Shown here piece by piece: positions 40,405 to 50,017 of a DNA stretch of 64,000 nucleotides. Source of the DNA: Usitatibacter palustris (GTDB taxonomy: Bacteria; Pseudomonadota; Gammaproteobacteria; Burkholderiales; Usitatibacteraceae); the NCBI RefSeq assembly GCF_013003985.1, contig NZ_CP053073.1, positions 496,001 to 560,000 of the forward strand, written 5' to 3'. The notes under the pieces were generated by a model that saw only the letters and a program-made list of their open reading frames with translations, ran no database searches and was not told the DNA's origin. Each line of letters begins with the position of its first letter. Positions within the stretch are counted from its first letter, which is position 1. The position numbers and the translations under genes were made by a program.

Positions 40405-42300
40405 TCACTTCCCTCCGCGGGACTGGTGTTCCTTCACGATCGCGTCCGACTCGGCGAGGAATTTCCGGTAGTCGTCGTCGCCGATCTCGCGATAGGCCAC
40501 ACCCAGCTCGATCGACTGTCGGCGCAACGCCTCCTGTTCCTTGGCGATCCACGCCTTTCCCGCAGGCGTCTGCAGGAAGCGAACGACCGGCGCGAGCTCG
40601 CCGGGCGCGATGAGGGCGCGGATCTGGCGCTCGTACGTGCCGCGCAGGAGGGCCGGGTCGTTGGAGCGCCGGCAGTAGGTCTCCGAGTACCGCTCCCAGG
40701 CGGCCTCGAGCCGCGGCCAATGCGCGCTCGACTTGTTCATTCCGCCGAAGAGGTCCGGGGCGCGATCGATGCCGACGCCGGGGCTCGCGAGATACATGTT
40801 GTGGCGGCACGTCTTCACGAGCTCGCCCACGGTCGACGGATCGAAGGTGAGGTCGACGTACTCGTCGTAGGCGTCGCGCTTGCGGCTCTCCACCGGCACG
40901 ACCGGCGCGGGCGCGCGCTTTGCGCTCGCGAGGTCGCGCTCGAGGGCCGCGAGCACGGGGCCGATCGATTTGCCCAGCGCCATGCGCGGATCCGAGGGCT
41001 CGAACTTCTCCTCCTTCTCGCGCTGCGCGACCGAGAGCTTGGCCATGTCGAACGCTTCCGTGAACGAGCGCGTCTTGCGCAATGCCTCGTCGAAATAGGC
41101 TTTTCCGAAGTACGTCCACTCGGCTTCATTGCTGCAGCCGAACGAATTGCGATCCGGCGACGAGGCGGACATGACCAGCGTCGTGTCGCTTTTCAACGGT
41201 TCGATGAAGCCGCCCGAGTAGCACGCCGAGACGACCACGACGCGGTTGCGGATCCCGGATTGATCGAGCGCCTCGCGCAGCACGGCGGGCGTGAGCTCGT
41301 TGAAGCGGAAGGGCCAGAGCTCGATCGAGAACCGGTGCGTGTTCGAACCGTGCGACGTGAGGAACAGCACGAGCACGTCTTCTTCGATATCCATCGCCGC
41401 GGCGACGCGCTTGAGCGCGGCGCGAAGGCTCGTGACGCTCGCGATGGGCGAGGTGAGGCCCGTCTTGGGATTGTTGACGAGCTTCACGATGCGCCCGCCC
41501 GCGTCGAATCGCTCGCGCATGAGCTTCGCGACCGAATCGACCTCGCGCATGAAGACGTCCTGGTTGCCGTAGCCGGCCATGCCGATGAAGTACACATCGA
41601 CGACCCCCTTGCGGCCCGGTTCGACCGCGGCCAGCTCGCGCTCGAGGATCCTCGGTTGCGCGTAGATCTGTTCCTCGGAGGCCGCGGCCAGGCGCGTGGC
41701 CCTCATCGCCTTCGCCGCCGGATCGGCGTCGTCACCCTTTCGGCTGTAGTCGTAGTCCCAGATGCTGAAGGAGAAATTGACGTACCAGAGCGGCAAGGCG
41801 ACGAACAACGCGGCCGCGAGAAACATCCAGCCGCCGCGCGGTGTGGGCCCGGGTACGCGCGAAAGCGCGAAGCGCAGCATGGCGATCGCCAGCCACACGC
41901 TCGAGATCGCGCCGTAGGGGAAGAGCTTGGCGGCGACTTCGCCGGCCGCGTGGTAGATCGTGCCGAAGATCGCGAGGACGATCGAGTCGATCGCGAACGT
42001 CGCGAGGAGCCCGGCCAGGAGGATCGTGGGAATGGCCTCGTGCCTTCCGCCCAGCGAGCCCAACACGATCGCGCCGATGAACACGACGAAGACCGAGTAA
42101 CCGCCGTCGGGCAGGTTGTCCCACTGAAGCATGCCCTCGCTCCCGATCGCGGCGAGCGAATAGACAAGCGCGGGAACGAACGTGAGGAATGCGGCCGCGA
42201 GGATCCGGACCCAGCCCGTGGTGGGACGATCCGCGGGAAGACGCCTCAGGAAGGCGATGCGAAAAGCGTCTGCGAGCGGTGCGCTGATCTTGCTGCTCAT
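40405..42300 (-). CDS. Membrane-anchored C13 (legumain/caspase-like) cysteine peptidase
   Basis: A 631-residue protein. The N-terminal third has about five membrane helices (residues 30-180). A caspase-fold C13 domain follows (about 230-430) with the catalytic His in FLTSHGSNTH (His about 317) and Cys in VVSACYSGGF (Cys about 360), both intact. A helical C-terminal region (450-631) resembles DUF2059-like repeats (APVVRFLQTPAGKAWI). The substrate is unknown. ATG 42300 has AGGAG five bases upstream. It is 19 bases from the Bug receptor. Confidence 0.83.
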   Translation of the reverse strand: MSSKISAPLADAFRIAFLRRLPADRPTTGWVRILAAAFLTFVPALVYSLAAIGSEGMLQWDNLPDGGYSVFVVFIGAIVLGSLGGRHEAIPTILLAGLLATFAIDSIVLAIFGTIYHAAGEVAAKLFPYGAISSVWLAIAMLRFALSRVPGPTPRGGWMFLAAALFVALPLWYVNFSFSIWDYDYSRKGDDADPAAKAMRATRLAAASEEQIYAQPRILERELAAVEPGRKGVVDVYFIGMAGYGNQDVFMREVDSVAKLMRERFDAGGRIVKLVNNPKTGLTSPIASVTSLRAALKRVAAAMDIEEDVLVLFLTSHGSNTHRFSIELWPFRFNELTPAVLREALDQSGIRNRVVVVSACYSGGFIEPLKSDTTLVMSASSPDRNSFGCSNEAEWTYFGKAYFDEALRKTRSFTEAFDMAKLSVAQREKEEKFEPSDPRMALGKSIGPVLAALERDLASAKRAPAPVVPVESRKRDAYDEYVDLTFDPSTVGELVKTCRHNMYLASPGVGIDRAPDLFGGMNKSSAHWPRLEAAWERYSETYCRRSNDPALLRGTYERQIRALIAPGELAPVVRFLQTPAGKAWIAKEQEALRRQSIELGVAYREIGDDDYRKFLAESDAIVKEHQSRGGK

Positions 42301-42319
42301 CGCCACTCCTGCAAGGCGC

Positions 42320-43285
42320 TCAGTCCGCCTTGATATTCGCGTCCTTGATCACCTTCGCCCACTTGTCGATCTCGGCGCGAATGGCCGCCTGCGCCTGCTC
42401 GGGGCTGCTCGGCGTCGCGTACGCGCCCTGCACGAGCATCTGCTCCTGCACCTCGGGCTTGGCGAGGACCTTCTGGATCTCCGCGCTCAGGCGATCGACG
42501 ATCGCCTTCGGCGTTCCCGCGGGTGCGGCCACGCCGAAATTCGACGCGACCTCGTAGCCGGGCATGCCCGCTTCGGCGGTCGTCGGGACATCGGGCAGCA
42601 TCGAGATGCGCTTGGGCGTGGTGACCGCGAGCGCGCGCAGGCGTCCCGCCTTGATGAAGCCGATCGACGCGGGAACGGTTTCGCACATCGTGTTCACCTG
42701 GCCGCTCACGAGGTCGGTCATCGCCGGGCCGCTGCCCTTGTAGGGAACGTGGACCATGTCGAGGTTGCCGCCCATGCGGCGAAGAAGCTCCGCGCACATG
42801 CGCTGCGGCGCGCCCGCGCCCGACGACGCGTACGTGAGCTTGCCGGGATTGGCTTTCGCGTACGCGACCAGCTCCTTCATGTCCTTCACCGGCAGCGACG
42901 GATTCACCACCCACACGAGCGGGACCGATCCGGCCATTGAAACAGGCATGAGGTCCTTCTCGAGGTTGTAGCGGATCGAATCCTTCTCGAGGGTCGCCAT
43001 GATCGAGTGCGAGGTCATCGCGCCCATGAGCAGCGTGTAGCCGTCGGGTGGCGCCTTCGCGACCGATTCCGCGCCGAGGTTGCCGCCGGCGCCCGCCTTG
43101 TTCTCCACGATCACCTGCTGGCCGAGGGGTGCCGCGAGGTGCTGGGCCAGCACGCGGCCGATCACGTCGGTGGCTCCGCCGGGCGAGTAGGGCACGACGA
43201 GCTTGATGGGCTTGTTGGGGTACTGGGCCAATGCGGCGCCCGCAGCGAACGCGAGCACGGAAACGATCGTTCTCATTGTTTTCAT
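42320..43285 (-). CDS. Bug-family (TctC-like) periplasmic solute receptor
   Basis: A 321-residue receptor with signal MKTMRTIVSVLAFAAGAALA and motifs YPNKPIKLVVPYSPGGATDVIGR, VENKAGAGGNLGAES, DGYTLLMGA, YASSGAGAPQRMCAEL and VPYKGSGPAMTDLVSG. A GAGGAG ribosome-binding site lies seven to eight bases before ATG 43285. It is divergent from an IlvD/Edd-type sugar-acid dehydratase across 70 bases, so its ligand may be an aldonic acid or its breakdown product. Confidence 0.92.
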   Translation of the reverse strand: MKTMRTIVSVLAFAAGAALAQYPNKPIKLVVPYSPGGATDVIGRVLAQHLAAPLGQQVIVENKAGAGGNLGAESVAKAPPDGYTLLMGAMTSHSIMATLEKDSIRYNLEKDLMPVSMAGSVPLVWVVNPSLPVKDMKELVAYAKANPGKLTYASSGAGAPQRMCAELLRRMGGNLDMVHVPYKGSGPAMTDLVSGQVNTMCETVPASIGFIKAGRLRALAVTTPKRISMLPDVPTTAEAGMPGYEVASNFGVAAPAGTPKAIVDRLSAEIQKVLAKPEVQEQMLVQGAYATPSSPEQAQAAIRAEIDKWAKVIKDANIKAD

Positions 43286-43355
43286 CTGGGGTCTCCTCGG
43301 GGCGATAGAATCGAGCCCATGGTAACGCCAACGAAACCCAGGGCTTGATACTCCG

Positions 43356-45041
43356 ATGAGCGACGGTCTCAAGAAAGGTCTCACCAGTTACGGCGACAGC
43401 GGCTTCTCGCTGTTCCTGCGGAAGGCCTTCATCAAGGGCGCGGGCTACAGCGACGACGCGCTCGACCGCCCGATCATCGGCATCGCCAACACCGCGAGCA
43501 GCTACAACCCGTGCCATGGCAACGCGCCGCAGTTGCTCGAGGCCGTGCGCCGCGGCGTGATGCTCGCGGGCGGGCTGCCGATGGACTTTCCGTCGATCTC
43601 GATCCACGAGAGCTTCTCGGCGCCGACGTCGATGTATCTCCGGAACCTCATGTCGATCGACACCGAGGAGATGATCCGCGCGCAGCCGATGGATGCGGTC
43701 GTCCTGATCGGCGGCTGCGACAAGACCGTACCGGCGCAGTTGATGGGTGCCGCTTCGGCGAACGTTCCCGCGATCGAGCTCGTGACCGGCTCGATGCTCA
43801 CCGGCTCGCACCGTGGCGAACGCGTCGGCGCTTGCACCGATTGCCGGCGCTTCTGGGCAAAGTACCGGGCGGAGGAAATCGATGCCGCGGAAATCAGTGG
43901 CGTGAACCAGCAGCTCGTCGCGAGCGTGGGCACGTGTTCGGTGATGGGAACGGCGAGCACGATGGCGTGCGTCACGGAAGCGCTCGGCATGTCCGTTCCC
44001 GGTGCTGCGTCACCGCCCGCCGTGACGGCCGATCGCATTCGCGTTGCGGAACGTACAGGCGCGGTCGCAGTGCAGCTTGCGAAGTCGAAGCTCACGCCCG
44101 ACAAGATCATGACGGCGAATGCGTTCGAGAACGCGCTGCGCGTATTGCTCGCGATCGGCGGTTCGACCAACGGTGTCATTCATTTGACGGCGATCGCCGG
44201 ACGGCTGGGCATCGACCTCGACCTCGCGCGTCTCGATGCGCTCGGGCGCGAAACACCGGTGCTCGTGGACTTGAAGCCCTCCGGCCTGCACTACATGGAG
44301 GACTTCCACGCGGCCGGTGGAATGGCGACACTGCTGCGTGAATTGAAGCCGCTCCTGCACCTGGATGCGATGACCGTCACGGGCCGCACGCTGGGCGAGG
44401 AGCTGGAGGCCTCGGGCGAGGGCTTCAAGCAGGACGTCGTGAGGAGCCGCGACAAACCGATCTTCGCGCAAGGCGGCATTGCCGTGCTGCGCGGCAACCT
44501 CGCGCCCGGTGGGGCGATCATCAAGCAATCGGCCGCGGATGCGAAGCTCATGGAGCACGAGGGCCGCGCCGTCGTGTTCGAGAACCTCGAGGACCTCGCG
44601 AAGCGCATCGACGACGACGCGCTCGACGTGAAGGCCGAGGACATCCTCGTGTTGAAGAACATCGGGCCGCGCGGCGCGCCTGGCATGCCCGAAGCGGGAT
44701 ACCTCCCGATCCCGCGCAAGCTCGCGCGCGCGGGCGTGAAGGACATGGTGCGTATTTCCGACGGCCGCATGAGCGGCACGGCGGCGGGCACGATCGTGCT
44801 GCACGTCACGCCTGAATCCGCGATCGGCGGCCCACTCGCCTACGTGAAGAGCGGCGATCGCATCCGGCTCAGCGTGAAGTCGCGCTCGATCGAACTGCTG
44901 GTGAGCGCGGAGGAACTCGCGGCTCGCGCGAAAGCCAACCCCGTCACGGCGCCGGTTGCACCGCGTGGCTATCGCAAGCTCTTCCTGCAGTCCGTTACGC
45001 AAGCGGACAAGGGCGTCGACTTCGACTTCCTCCGAAAATAG
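43356..45041 (+). CDS. IlvD/Edd-family dehydratase, probably sugar-acid (aldonate) dehydratase
   Basis: A 561-residue Fe-S dehydratase with the three cluster Cys in NPCHGNA (about residue 53), GGCDKTVPAQ (about 121) and GTCSVMGTASTMA (about 190), and the substrate loop SDGRMSGTAAGT. The ACTDCRRFW segment and the overall pattern are nearer to L-arabinonate/D-xylonate-type enzymes than to biosynthetic IlvD; this subfamily choice is inference. It dehydrates an aldonate to a 2-keto-3-deoxy acid. Its TAG stop is provided by the palindrome at 45036-45062. Confidence 0.88.
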   Translation: MSDGLKKGLTSYGDSGFSLFLRKAFIKGAGYSDDALDRPIIGIANTASSYNPCHGNAPQLLEAVRRGVMLAGGLPMDFPSISIHESFSAPTSMYLRNLMSIDTEEMIRAQPMDAVVLIGGCDKTVPAQLMGAASANVPAIELVTGSMLTGSHRGERVGACTDCRRFWAKYRAEEIDAAEISGVNQQLVASVGTCSVMGTASTMACVTEALGMSVPGAASPPAVTADRIRVAERTGAVAVQLAKSKLTPDKIMTANAFENALRVLLAIGGSTNGVIHLTAIAGRLGIDLDLARLDALGRETPVLVDLKPSGLHYMEDFHAAGGMATLLRELKPLLHLDAMTVTGRTLGEELEASGEGFKQDVVRSRDKPIFAQGGIAVLRGNLAPGGAIIKQSAADAKLMEHEGRAVVFENLEDLAKRIDDDALDVKAEDILVLKNIGPRGAPGMPEAGYLPIPRKLARAGVKDMVRISDGRMSGTAAGTIVLHVTPESAIGGPLAYVKSGDRIRLSVKSRSIELLVSAEELAARAKANPVTAPVAPRGYRKLFLQSVTQADKGVDFDFLRK

Positions 45042-45062
45042 AGGGGTCTGACCCCTCTATTT
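45036..45062. repeat. GGGGTC-T-GACCCC palindrome between convergent genes
   Basis: Perfect 13-base arms AAATAGAGGGGTC (45036-45048) and complement (45050-45062) around T. A partial extra copy follows (GACCCTCTATTTGAGGGG, 45064-45081). The TAG inside the left arm is the stop of the dehydratase gene, and a TAG in the partial copy (45070-45072, minus strand) stops the hydroxy-acid oxidase gene. It is a variant of the GGGGAC palindromes elsewhere in the window. Confidence 0.65.
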
Positions 45063-45069
45063 GGACCCT

Positions 45070-46212
45070 CTATTTGAGGGGCCGCAGCATGTGCGGCCCG
45101 AGTTCGTCGAGAGATGTGATGCCGAGCAGCCCCATGCCCGCACTCATCTCGGTCGCGAGCATGTCGGCCGCACGCACGACGCCGGCTTCACCTTCGACGA
45201 CGGCGGCATAGAGGAACGGGCGGCCGACGAAGACGAAGTCCGCACCGAGTGCGAGCGCCTTCAGCACGTCGGTGCCGCGGCGAATGCCGCTGTCCATCAT
45301 GACGGGCATCGATCCGCCCACCGCCGCCGCGATCTCCGGCAGCACGCGCAGCGGCGACACCGCTCCATCGAGCTGCCGGCCGCCATGGTTGGAGACGATC
45401 ACGCCGTCCGCACCGTGCTCGCGCGAGAGCAGCGCGTCTTCCTTCGAGAGGATGCCCTTGATGACGAGCCGGCCCTTCCAGCGCTTGCGGATCAGTTCGA
45501 CGTGCGACCAGTTGAGGTGATCGCGTGCGACGAAGTCGCGCAGCACCGAGCCCGAGAGGATGGGTGCGCCGCGCTCGGCGAATGAATTCTCGAAGTGCGG
45601 CATGCCGTCGCGGACGATCGCGCGCAGGAAGCAGCCGAACGTCCACGAGGGCGCGCAGATCCCATCCCATGCAAGGCGCAGCGAGGGCCGCAGCGGCGTG
45701 GAGAATCCGGCGCGCACGTTGTTCTCGCGGCTCGACAGCACCGCGACATCCACGGTGAGCACGAGCGTGCCGAACCCGGCGGTGGCGATGCGATCGACGA
45801 GTGCCAGGATCCGCTCGGGCGCGCCGGGCAGGTACGCCTGGAACCAGGATTTCGGCGCGGCCTGCGCCACGTCCTCGAGGCGAACGAGCGAGGTGCCGCT
45901 CATGATCATCGGGATGCCGGCCTTCGCCGCGCCCGTCGCAAGCACGACGTCCCCGCGATAAGTCGCCAGCGCCGAAAGCCCCATCGGCGCAATGCCGAAG
46001 GGCGCGGCGTACGTTTCGCCGAAAAGCGTGGTCGATGTCGAACGCTTCGAGACATCCACGAGCGTTCGCGGCACGAAGCCCCACTCGGAAAACGCGCGGC
46101 GGTTGTCCGCAAGCGAGGCGTTGGTTTCCACGCCGCCCGAGAAATAGGCGTAGATGGGGCGGGGCAGGCGGCGCCTTGCGGCGCCTTCGAAGTCTTCGAG
46201 GCACAGGATCAT
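45070..46212 (-). CDS. FMN-dependent alpha-hydroxy-acid oxidase/dehydrogenase
   Basis: A 380-residue TIM-barrel flavoprotein with the signature SNHGGRQLDGAVSPLRVLPEI containing the catalytic His and Arg, PFGIAPMGLSALA near residue 72, WFQAYLP and DSGIRRGTDVLKALALGADFVFVGRP for FMN phosphate. It oxidises an L-2-hydroxy acid (lactate, mandelate or glycolate type) to a keto acid. It faces the aldonate-type dehydratase across the palindrome. Its stop codon lies in the partial repeat. Confidence 0.9.
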   Translation of the reverse strand: MILCLEDFEGAARRRLPRPIYAYFSGGVETNASLADNRRAFSEWGFVPRTLVDVSKRSTSTTLFGETYAAPFGIAPMGLSALATYRGDVVLATGAAKAGIPMIMSGTSLVRLEDVAQAAPKSWFQAYLPGAPERILALVDRIATAGFGTLVLTVDVAVLSSRENNVRAGFSTPLRPSLRLAWDGICAPSWTFGCFLRAIVRDGMPHFENSFAERGAPILSGSVLRDFVARDHLNWSHVELIRKRWKGRLVIKGILSKEDALLSREHGADGVIVSNHGGRQLDGAVSPLRVLPEIAAAVGGSMPVMMDSGIRRGTDVLKALALGADFVFVGRPFLYAAVVEGEAGVVRAADMLATEMSAGMGLLGITSLDELGPHMLRPLK

Positions 46213-46298
46213 GCCCCGTATTCTTGCATTGAACGTGCGCCTGACTCCGTAATAGGCGAAAATAGCGGTTTTGCTGCAATCACCTGAAGGTTGCTCCG

Positions 46299-47963
46299 AT
46301 GGCTCAGTACGTCTACACCATGCAGCGCGTCGGGAAGATCGTTCCCCCGAAGCGCCAGATCCTCAAGAACATCTCGCTCTCGTTTTTCCCCGGGGCGAAG
46401 ATCGGTCTTCTTGGCCTCAACGGCGCGGGCAAGTCCACGGTCCTCAAGATCATGGCCGGACTCGACAAGGACATCGAGGGCGAAGCACGCGCGATGCCCG
46501 GCCTCAAGATCGGTTACCTCGAGCAGGAACCGAAGCTGACGCCCGGCCAAACGGTGCGCGAAGCGGTGGAGGAGGGACTCGGCGAAGTCTTCCAGGCGAA
46601 GAAGCAGCTCGAGGCGATCTACGCCGCGTATGCCGAGCCCAATGCGGATTTCGACAAGCTCGCGGCCGAGCAGGAACGCCTCGAGAAAGTCCTCTCGCAC
46701 GCCGATGCCGACACGACCGATACGCAGCTCGATGTCGCCGCCGATGCGCTGCGCCTGCCGCCGTGGGATGCGCTCGTCGACAAGCTCTCCGGGGGCGAAA
46801 AGCGTCGCGTGGCCCTGTGCCGCCTGCTGCTCTCGCGGCCCGACATGCTGCTGCTCGACGAACCGACGAACCACCTCGATGCGGAAAGCGTCGAGTGGCT
46901 CGAGCAGTTCCTCGCGCGCTACCCGGGCACCGTGGTGGCCGTGACCCACGATCGGTACTTCCTCGACAACGCGGCCGAATGGATCCTCGAGCTCGATCGC
47001 GGCACGGGCATTCCGTACGAAGGCAACTATTCGCAGTGGCTCACGCAGAAGCAGGACCGCCTGAAGCGCGAAGAGTCCACCGAGAGCGCGCGCCAGAAGG
47101 CGCTCAAGAAAGAACTCGAGTGGGTGCGCGCGAACCAGAAGGGCCGCCAGACGAAGAGCAAGGCGCGCATGACGCGCTTCGATGAGCTCGCGTCCTATGA
47201 GCATCAGAAGCGCAACGAGACGCAGGAAATCTTCATCCCGGTCGCCGAGCGCCTGGGCAGCGAAGTGATCGAGTTCGAGGGCGTGTCCAAGGCTTATGGA
47301 GACCGCCTGCTGATCGACAACCTGTCGTTCAAGGTTCCGCCGGGCGCCATCGTGGGCATCATAGGCCCCAACGGCGCGGGCAAGTCGACGCTCTTCCGCA
47401 TGATCACGGGCACCGAGAAGCCGGACAAAGGCAACATCAAGATCGGCCACACCGTCGAGATGGCGTTCGTGGACCAGTCGCGCGAGAAGCTCCCCGCGGA
47501 CAAGAACGTCTGGGAAATTGTCTCGGGCGGCCAGGACATCATCACGGTCGGCAAATTCGAGATGCAGTCGCGCGCCTACATCGGCCGCTTCAACTTCAAG
47601 GGCTCGGACCAGCAGAAGCTCGCGGGCCAGCTCTCGGGCGGCGAACGCGGCCGGCTGCACCTGGCCTCGACGCTTCTCAAGGGCGGCAACGTGCTGCTCC
47701 TCGACGAGCCGTCCAACGACCTCGACGTGGAAACGCTGCGCGCGCTCGAAGATGCGCTGCAGGAGTTCGCCGGCAGCGTGCTCGTGATCTCGCACGATCG
47801 CTGGTTCCTCGACCGCGTGGCGACGCACATCCTCGCGTGCGAAGGCGATTCGCAGTGGACCTTCTACAACGGGAACTACAGCGACTACGAGGAAGACAAG
47901 AAGAAGCGCCTGGGCGAAGAGGGAGCCGCGCCGCACCGCCTGCGCTTCAAGGCGCTAAAGTAG
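46299..47963 (+). CDS. ettA: Energy-dependent translational throttle protein EttA (ABC-F)
   Basis: A 554-residue ABC-F protein. Two ATPase domains have Walker A GLNGAGKST and GPNGAGKST, signatures LSGGEKRRVALC and LSGGERGRLHLA, and Walker B LLLDEPTNHLD and LLLDEPSNDLD. The arm insertion in domain 1 (about residues 95-140) and the linker with ARMTRFDEL (about 290) identify EttA. It binds the ribosomal E site and gates entry into elongation according to ATP/ADP. Its length matches E. coli EttA (555). Confidence 0.96.
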   Translation: MAQYVYTMQRVGKIVPPKRQILKNISLSFFPGAKIGLLGLNGAGKSTVLKIMAGLDKDIEGEARAMPGLKIGYLEQEPKLTPGQTVREAVEEGLGEVFQAKKQLEAIYAAYAEPNADFDKLAAEQERLEKVLSHADADTTDTQLDVAADALRLPPWDALVDKLSGGEKRRVALCRLLLSRPDMLLLDEPTNHLDAESVEWLEQFLARYPGTVVAVTHDRYFLDNAAEWILELDRGTGIPYEGNYSQWLTQKQDRLKREESTESARQKALKKELEWVRANQKGRQTKSKARMTRFDELASYEHQKRNETQEIFIPVAERLGSEVIEFEGVSKAYGDRLLIDNLSFKVPPGAIVGIIGPNGAGKSTLFRMITGTEKPDKGNIKIGHTVEMAFVDQSREKLPADKNVWEIVSGGQDIITVGKFEMQSRAYIGRFNFKGSDQQKLAGQLSGGERGRLHLASTLLKGGNVLLLDEPSNDLDVETLRALEDALQEFAGSVLVISHDRWFLDRVATHILACEGDSQWTFYNGNYSDYEEDKKKRLGEEGAAPHRLRFKALK

Positions 47964-47982
47964 CGGTTCGGGAGGGTCGGTC

Positions 47983-49563
47983 ATGGGGCTGCGGGTTGCG
48001 TTGCTTTGCCTGGCTTTGGTCGTGGCTCCAGCCGCCACCGCCAAGAACTTCCGCTGGTCCTCCCAGGGCGACGCCTCGACGCTCGATCCCCACGGACAGA
48101 ACGAATCGTTCACCAACGGCATGAACGGCCTGGTGTACGAATACCTCGTCGCGCGCGGCAAGGACTACTCGATCGGTCCGGCGCTCGCGACCTCCTGGAA
48201 GAACACGAGTCCCACCACCTGGGTCTTCACGCTGCGGAAGGGCGTGCGCTTCCACGACGGCAGCCCGCTCACCGTGGAGGACGTGATCTTCTCCTTCGAG
48301 CGCGCCAAGTTCGCGAGCGGCACCTTCAAGCTTTACGCCAACCAGACCGGCGTGGCGCGCAAGGTGGACGAGCACACGATCGAATTCACGACGCCGATCC
48401 CGAACCCCGTGATGCTCGAGACCGTGAACTCGATCTACATCATGAGCAAGAAGTGGTGCGAGAAGAACAACGTCGTGAAGCCGCAGGACTTCGCCAACAA
48501 GGAAGAAACCTTCGCGGTGCGCAACGCCATGGGCACCGGCCCCTACAAGCTCGTGACGTTCGAGCCGGGCGTGAAGACGCTGCACGTGAAGAACAAGGAT
48601 TGGTGGGGCGTGCGCGACAAGTTCTACGAGGGCAACGTGGAAACGGTCGAGTACCGTCCGATCACCAACCCGGTGACGCGCATGGCGGCGGTGAAATCGG
48701 GCGAGGTCGACTTCGTGCTCGATCCACCGGTGCAGGACGTCCCCCGCATGCGCGAAGACTCGGCGCTCAAGGTCTGGGAGGGCGGCGAAATCCGCGTGAT
48801 CATGCTCGGCTTCGACCAGGAGCGCGACGAGCTGCTGTACTCGGACGTGAAGGGCAAGAACCCCTTCAAGGATGTCCGCGTGCGCAAGGCCCTCTACCAG
48901 GCGCTCGACGTCAATGCGATCAAGACGCAGGTGATGCGCGGACTGTCCGTTCCCACGGGCCTGGCGCTCATGGACCCGAAGGGCGCGGGCGTGCCGGCGG
49001 CGATGGAAAAGCGCCTGCCCTACGACCCGGCCGCCGCGAAGAAGCTGCTCGCCGAAGCGGGCTACCCGAACGGCTTCAGCTTCACGATGCACTGCCCCAA
49101 TGATCGCTACGTGAACGACGAGAAGATCTGCGTGGCCGCCGCCGGCATGTGGGCGCGCATCGGCGTCAACGCGAAGATCGAGACGATGTCGAAGACGCTC
49201 TACTTCCCGAAGATCCTCAAGCGCGATGCGAGCGCCTTCATGTCGGGCTGGGGCGGCGGCTCGTCGGACGCGATGTTCATCCTCAAGCCCTGCCTGCACA
49301 GCCGCAACACGATGGGCGCGGGCGACGCGAACTACGGCAACTTCAAGAACGACGAAGTCGACCGGCTGATCGACGCGGCCGAGGGCGAGATGGACGCCGC
49401 GAAGCGCCAGGACATGATCAATCGCGCCGTGCAGATCGTGCAGGACGAAGTGCTGGTCATCCCGCTGCACCGGCAGGTGATTCCCTGGGTGTCACGCAAG
49501 GGCGTCACCGTCGTGCATCGTCCCAACAACATTCTTTGGTTACCCTGGGTCAAAGTTCCATGA
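47983..49563 (+). CDS. Family 5 (SBP_bac_5) extracellular solute-binding protein
   Basis: A 526-residue periplasmic receptor of the dipeptide/oligopeptide ABC-importer type, with signal MGLRVALLCLALVVAPAATA, then FRWSSQGDASTLDPHGQNESF, WVFTLRKGVRFHDGSPLTVEDVIFS and NAMGTGPYKLVTFEPG. No permease or ATPase genes accompany it. It shares sequence patterns with the protein at 57465-59039 (RxGVKWHDGS, NAMGTGPYRLVS). It overlaps the YkgJ-like gene by four bases and follows ettA by 19 bases. Confidence 0.9.
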   Translation: MGLRVALLCLALVVAPAATAKNFRWSSQGDASTLDPHGQNESFTNGMNGLVYEYLVARGKDYSIGPALATSWKNTSPTTWVFTLRKGVRFHDGSPLTVEDVIFSFERAKFASGTFKLYANQTGVARKVDEHTIEFTTPIPNPVMLETVNSIYIMSKKWCEKNNVVKPQDFANKEETFAVRNAMGTGPYKLVTFEPGVKTLHVKNKDWWGVRDKFYEGNVETVEYRPITNPVTRMAAVKSGEVDFVLDPPVQDVPRMREDSALKVWEGGEIRVIMLGFDQERDELLYSDVKGKNPFKDVRVRKALYQALDVNAIKTQVMRGLSVPTGLALMDPKGAGVPAAMEKRLPYDPAAAKKLLAEAGYPNGFSFTMHCPNDRYVNDEKICVAAAGMWARIGVNAKIETMSKTLYFPKILKRDASAFMSGWGGGSSDAMFILKPCLHSRNTMGAGDANYGNFKNDEVDRLIDAAEGEMDAAKRQDMINRAVQIVQDEVLVIPLHRQVIPWVSRKGVTVVHRPNNILWLPWVKVP

Positions 49564-49958
49564 GCAAGAAGCCATTCCCCGTTCCCGTGCGCGCCGAGCG
49601 CAAGCGCTACAACTGCATGAAGTGCCCGGGATTCTGCTGCACCTATACCGACATCGAGATCACCGAGTACGACATCGCTCGGCTCGCGAAGCACTTCGAC
49701 CTCGACGTGGATGTCGCGCGCAAGCGCTTCACCAAGCCCGAGGCGACGACGAAGAAGCCGCTCCTGCGCCATCGCAAGGACACGATCTTCGACAGCGCGT
49801 GCATGTTCTTCGACCAGGAAAAGCGCCGCTGCACGGTCTACGAGGCGCGGCCCGGCGTGTGCCGCAAGTACCCGGCGGCCAACAGCTGCGGCTACTACGA
49901 CTTCCTGAGGTTCGAGCGCGAGCAGCAGGGCGATCCGGAGTACGTCGCACTCACCTGA
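49560..49958 (+). CDS. YkgJ-family cysteine-cluster protein
   Basis: A 132-residue protein of the YkgJ (zinc- or iron-chelating CxxCxxxCC) family: NCMKCPGFCCTYTDIEIT near residue 20, with further Cys at DSACMFFD, RCTVYEARPGVCRKYP and NSCGYYD, a complete eight-Cys-type pattern that probably binds metal or an Fe-S cluster. ATG 49560 overlaps the solute-binding gene stop (ATGA). Function unknown. Confidence 0.87.
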   Translation: MSKKPFPVPVRAERKRYNCMKCPGFCCTYTDIEITEYDIARLAKHFDLDVDVARKRFTKPEATTKKPLLRHRKDTIFDSACMFFDQEKRRCTVYEARPGVCRKYPAANSCGYYDFLRFEREQQGDPEYVALT

Positions 49959-50017
49959 GCGGTGGATCTGGCACGGGCATTGCAGCCTTGGAGAAGGCCA
50001 TTCCAAGGAGAAATGCC

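Noticed and set aside
40426..42333. 635-codon plus-strand frame opposite the C13 peptidase
   Set aside because: The minus strand encodes membrane helices and an intact His/Cys dyad; the reverse frame is low-complexity and charged.
46209..47936. 575-codon minus-strand frame opposite ettA
   Set aside because: EttA is certain on the plus strand with all ABC-F motifs; the reverse frame has no domain.
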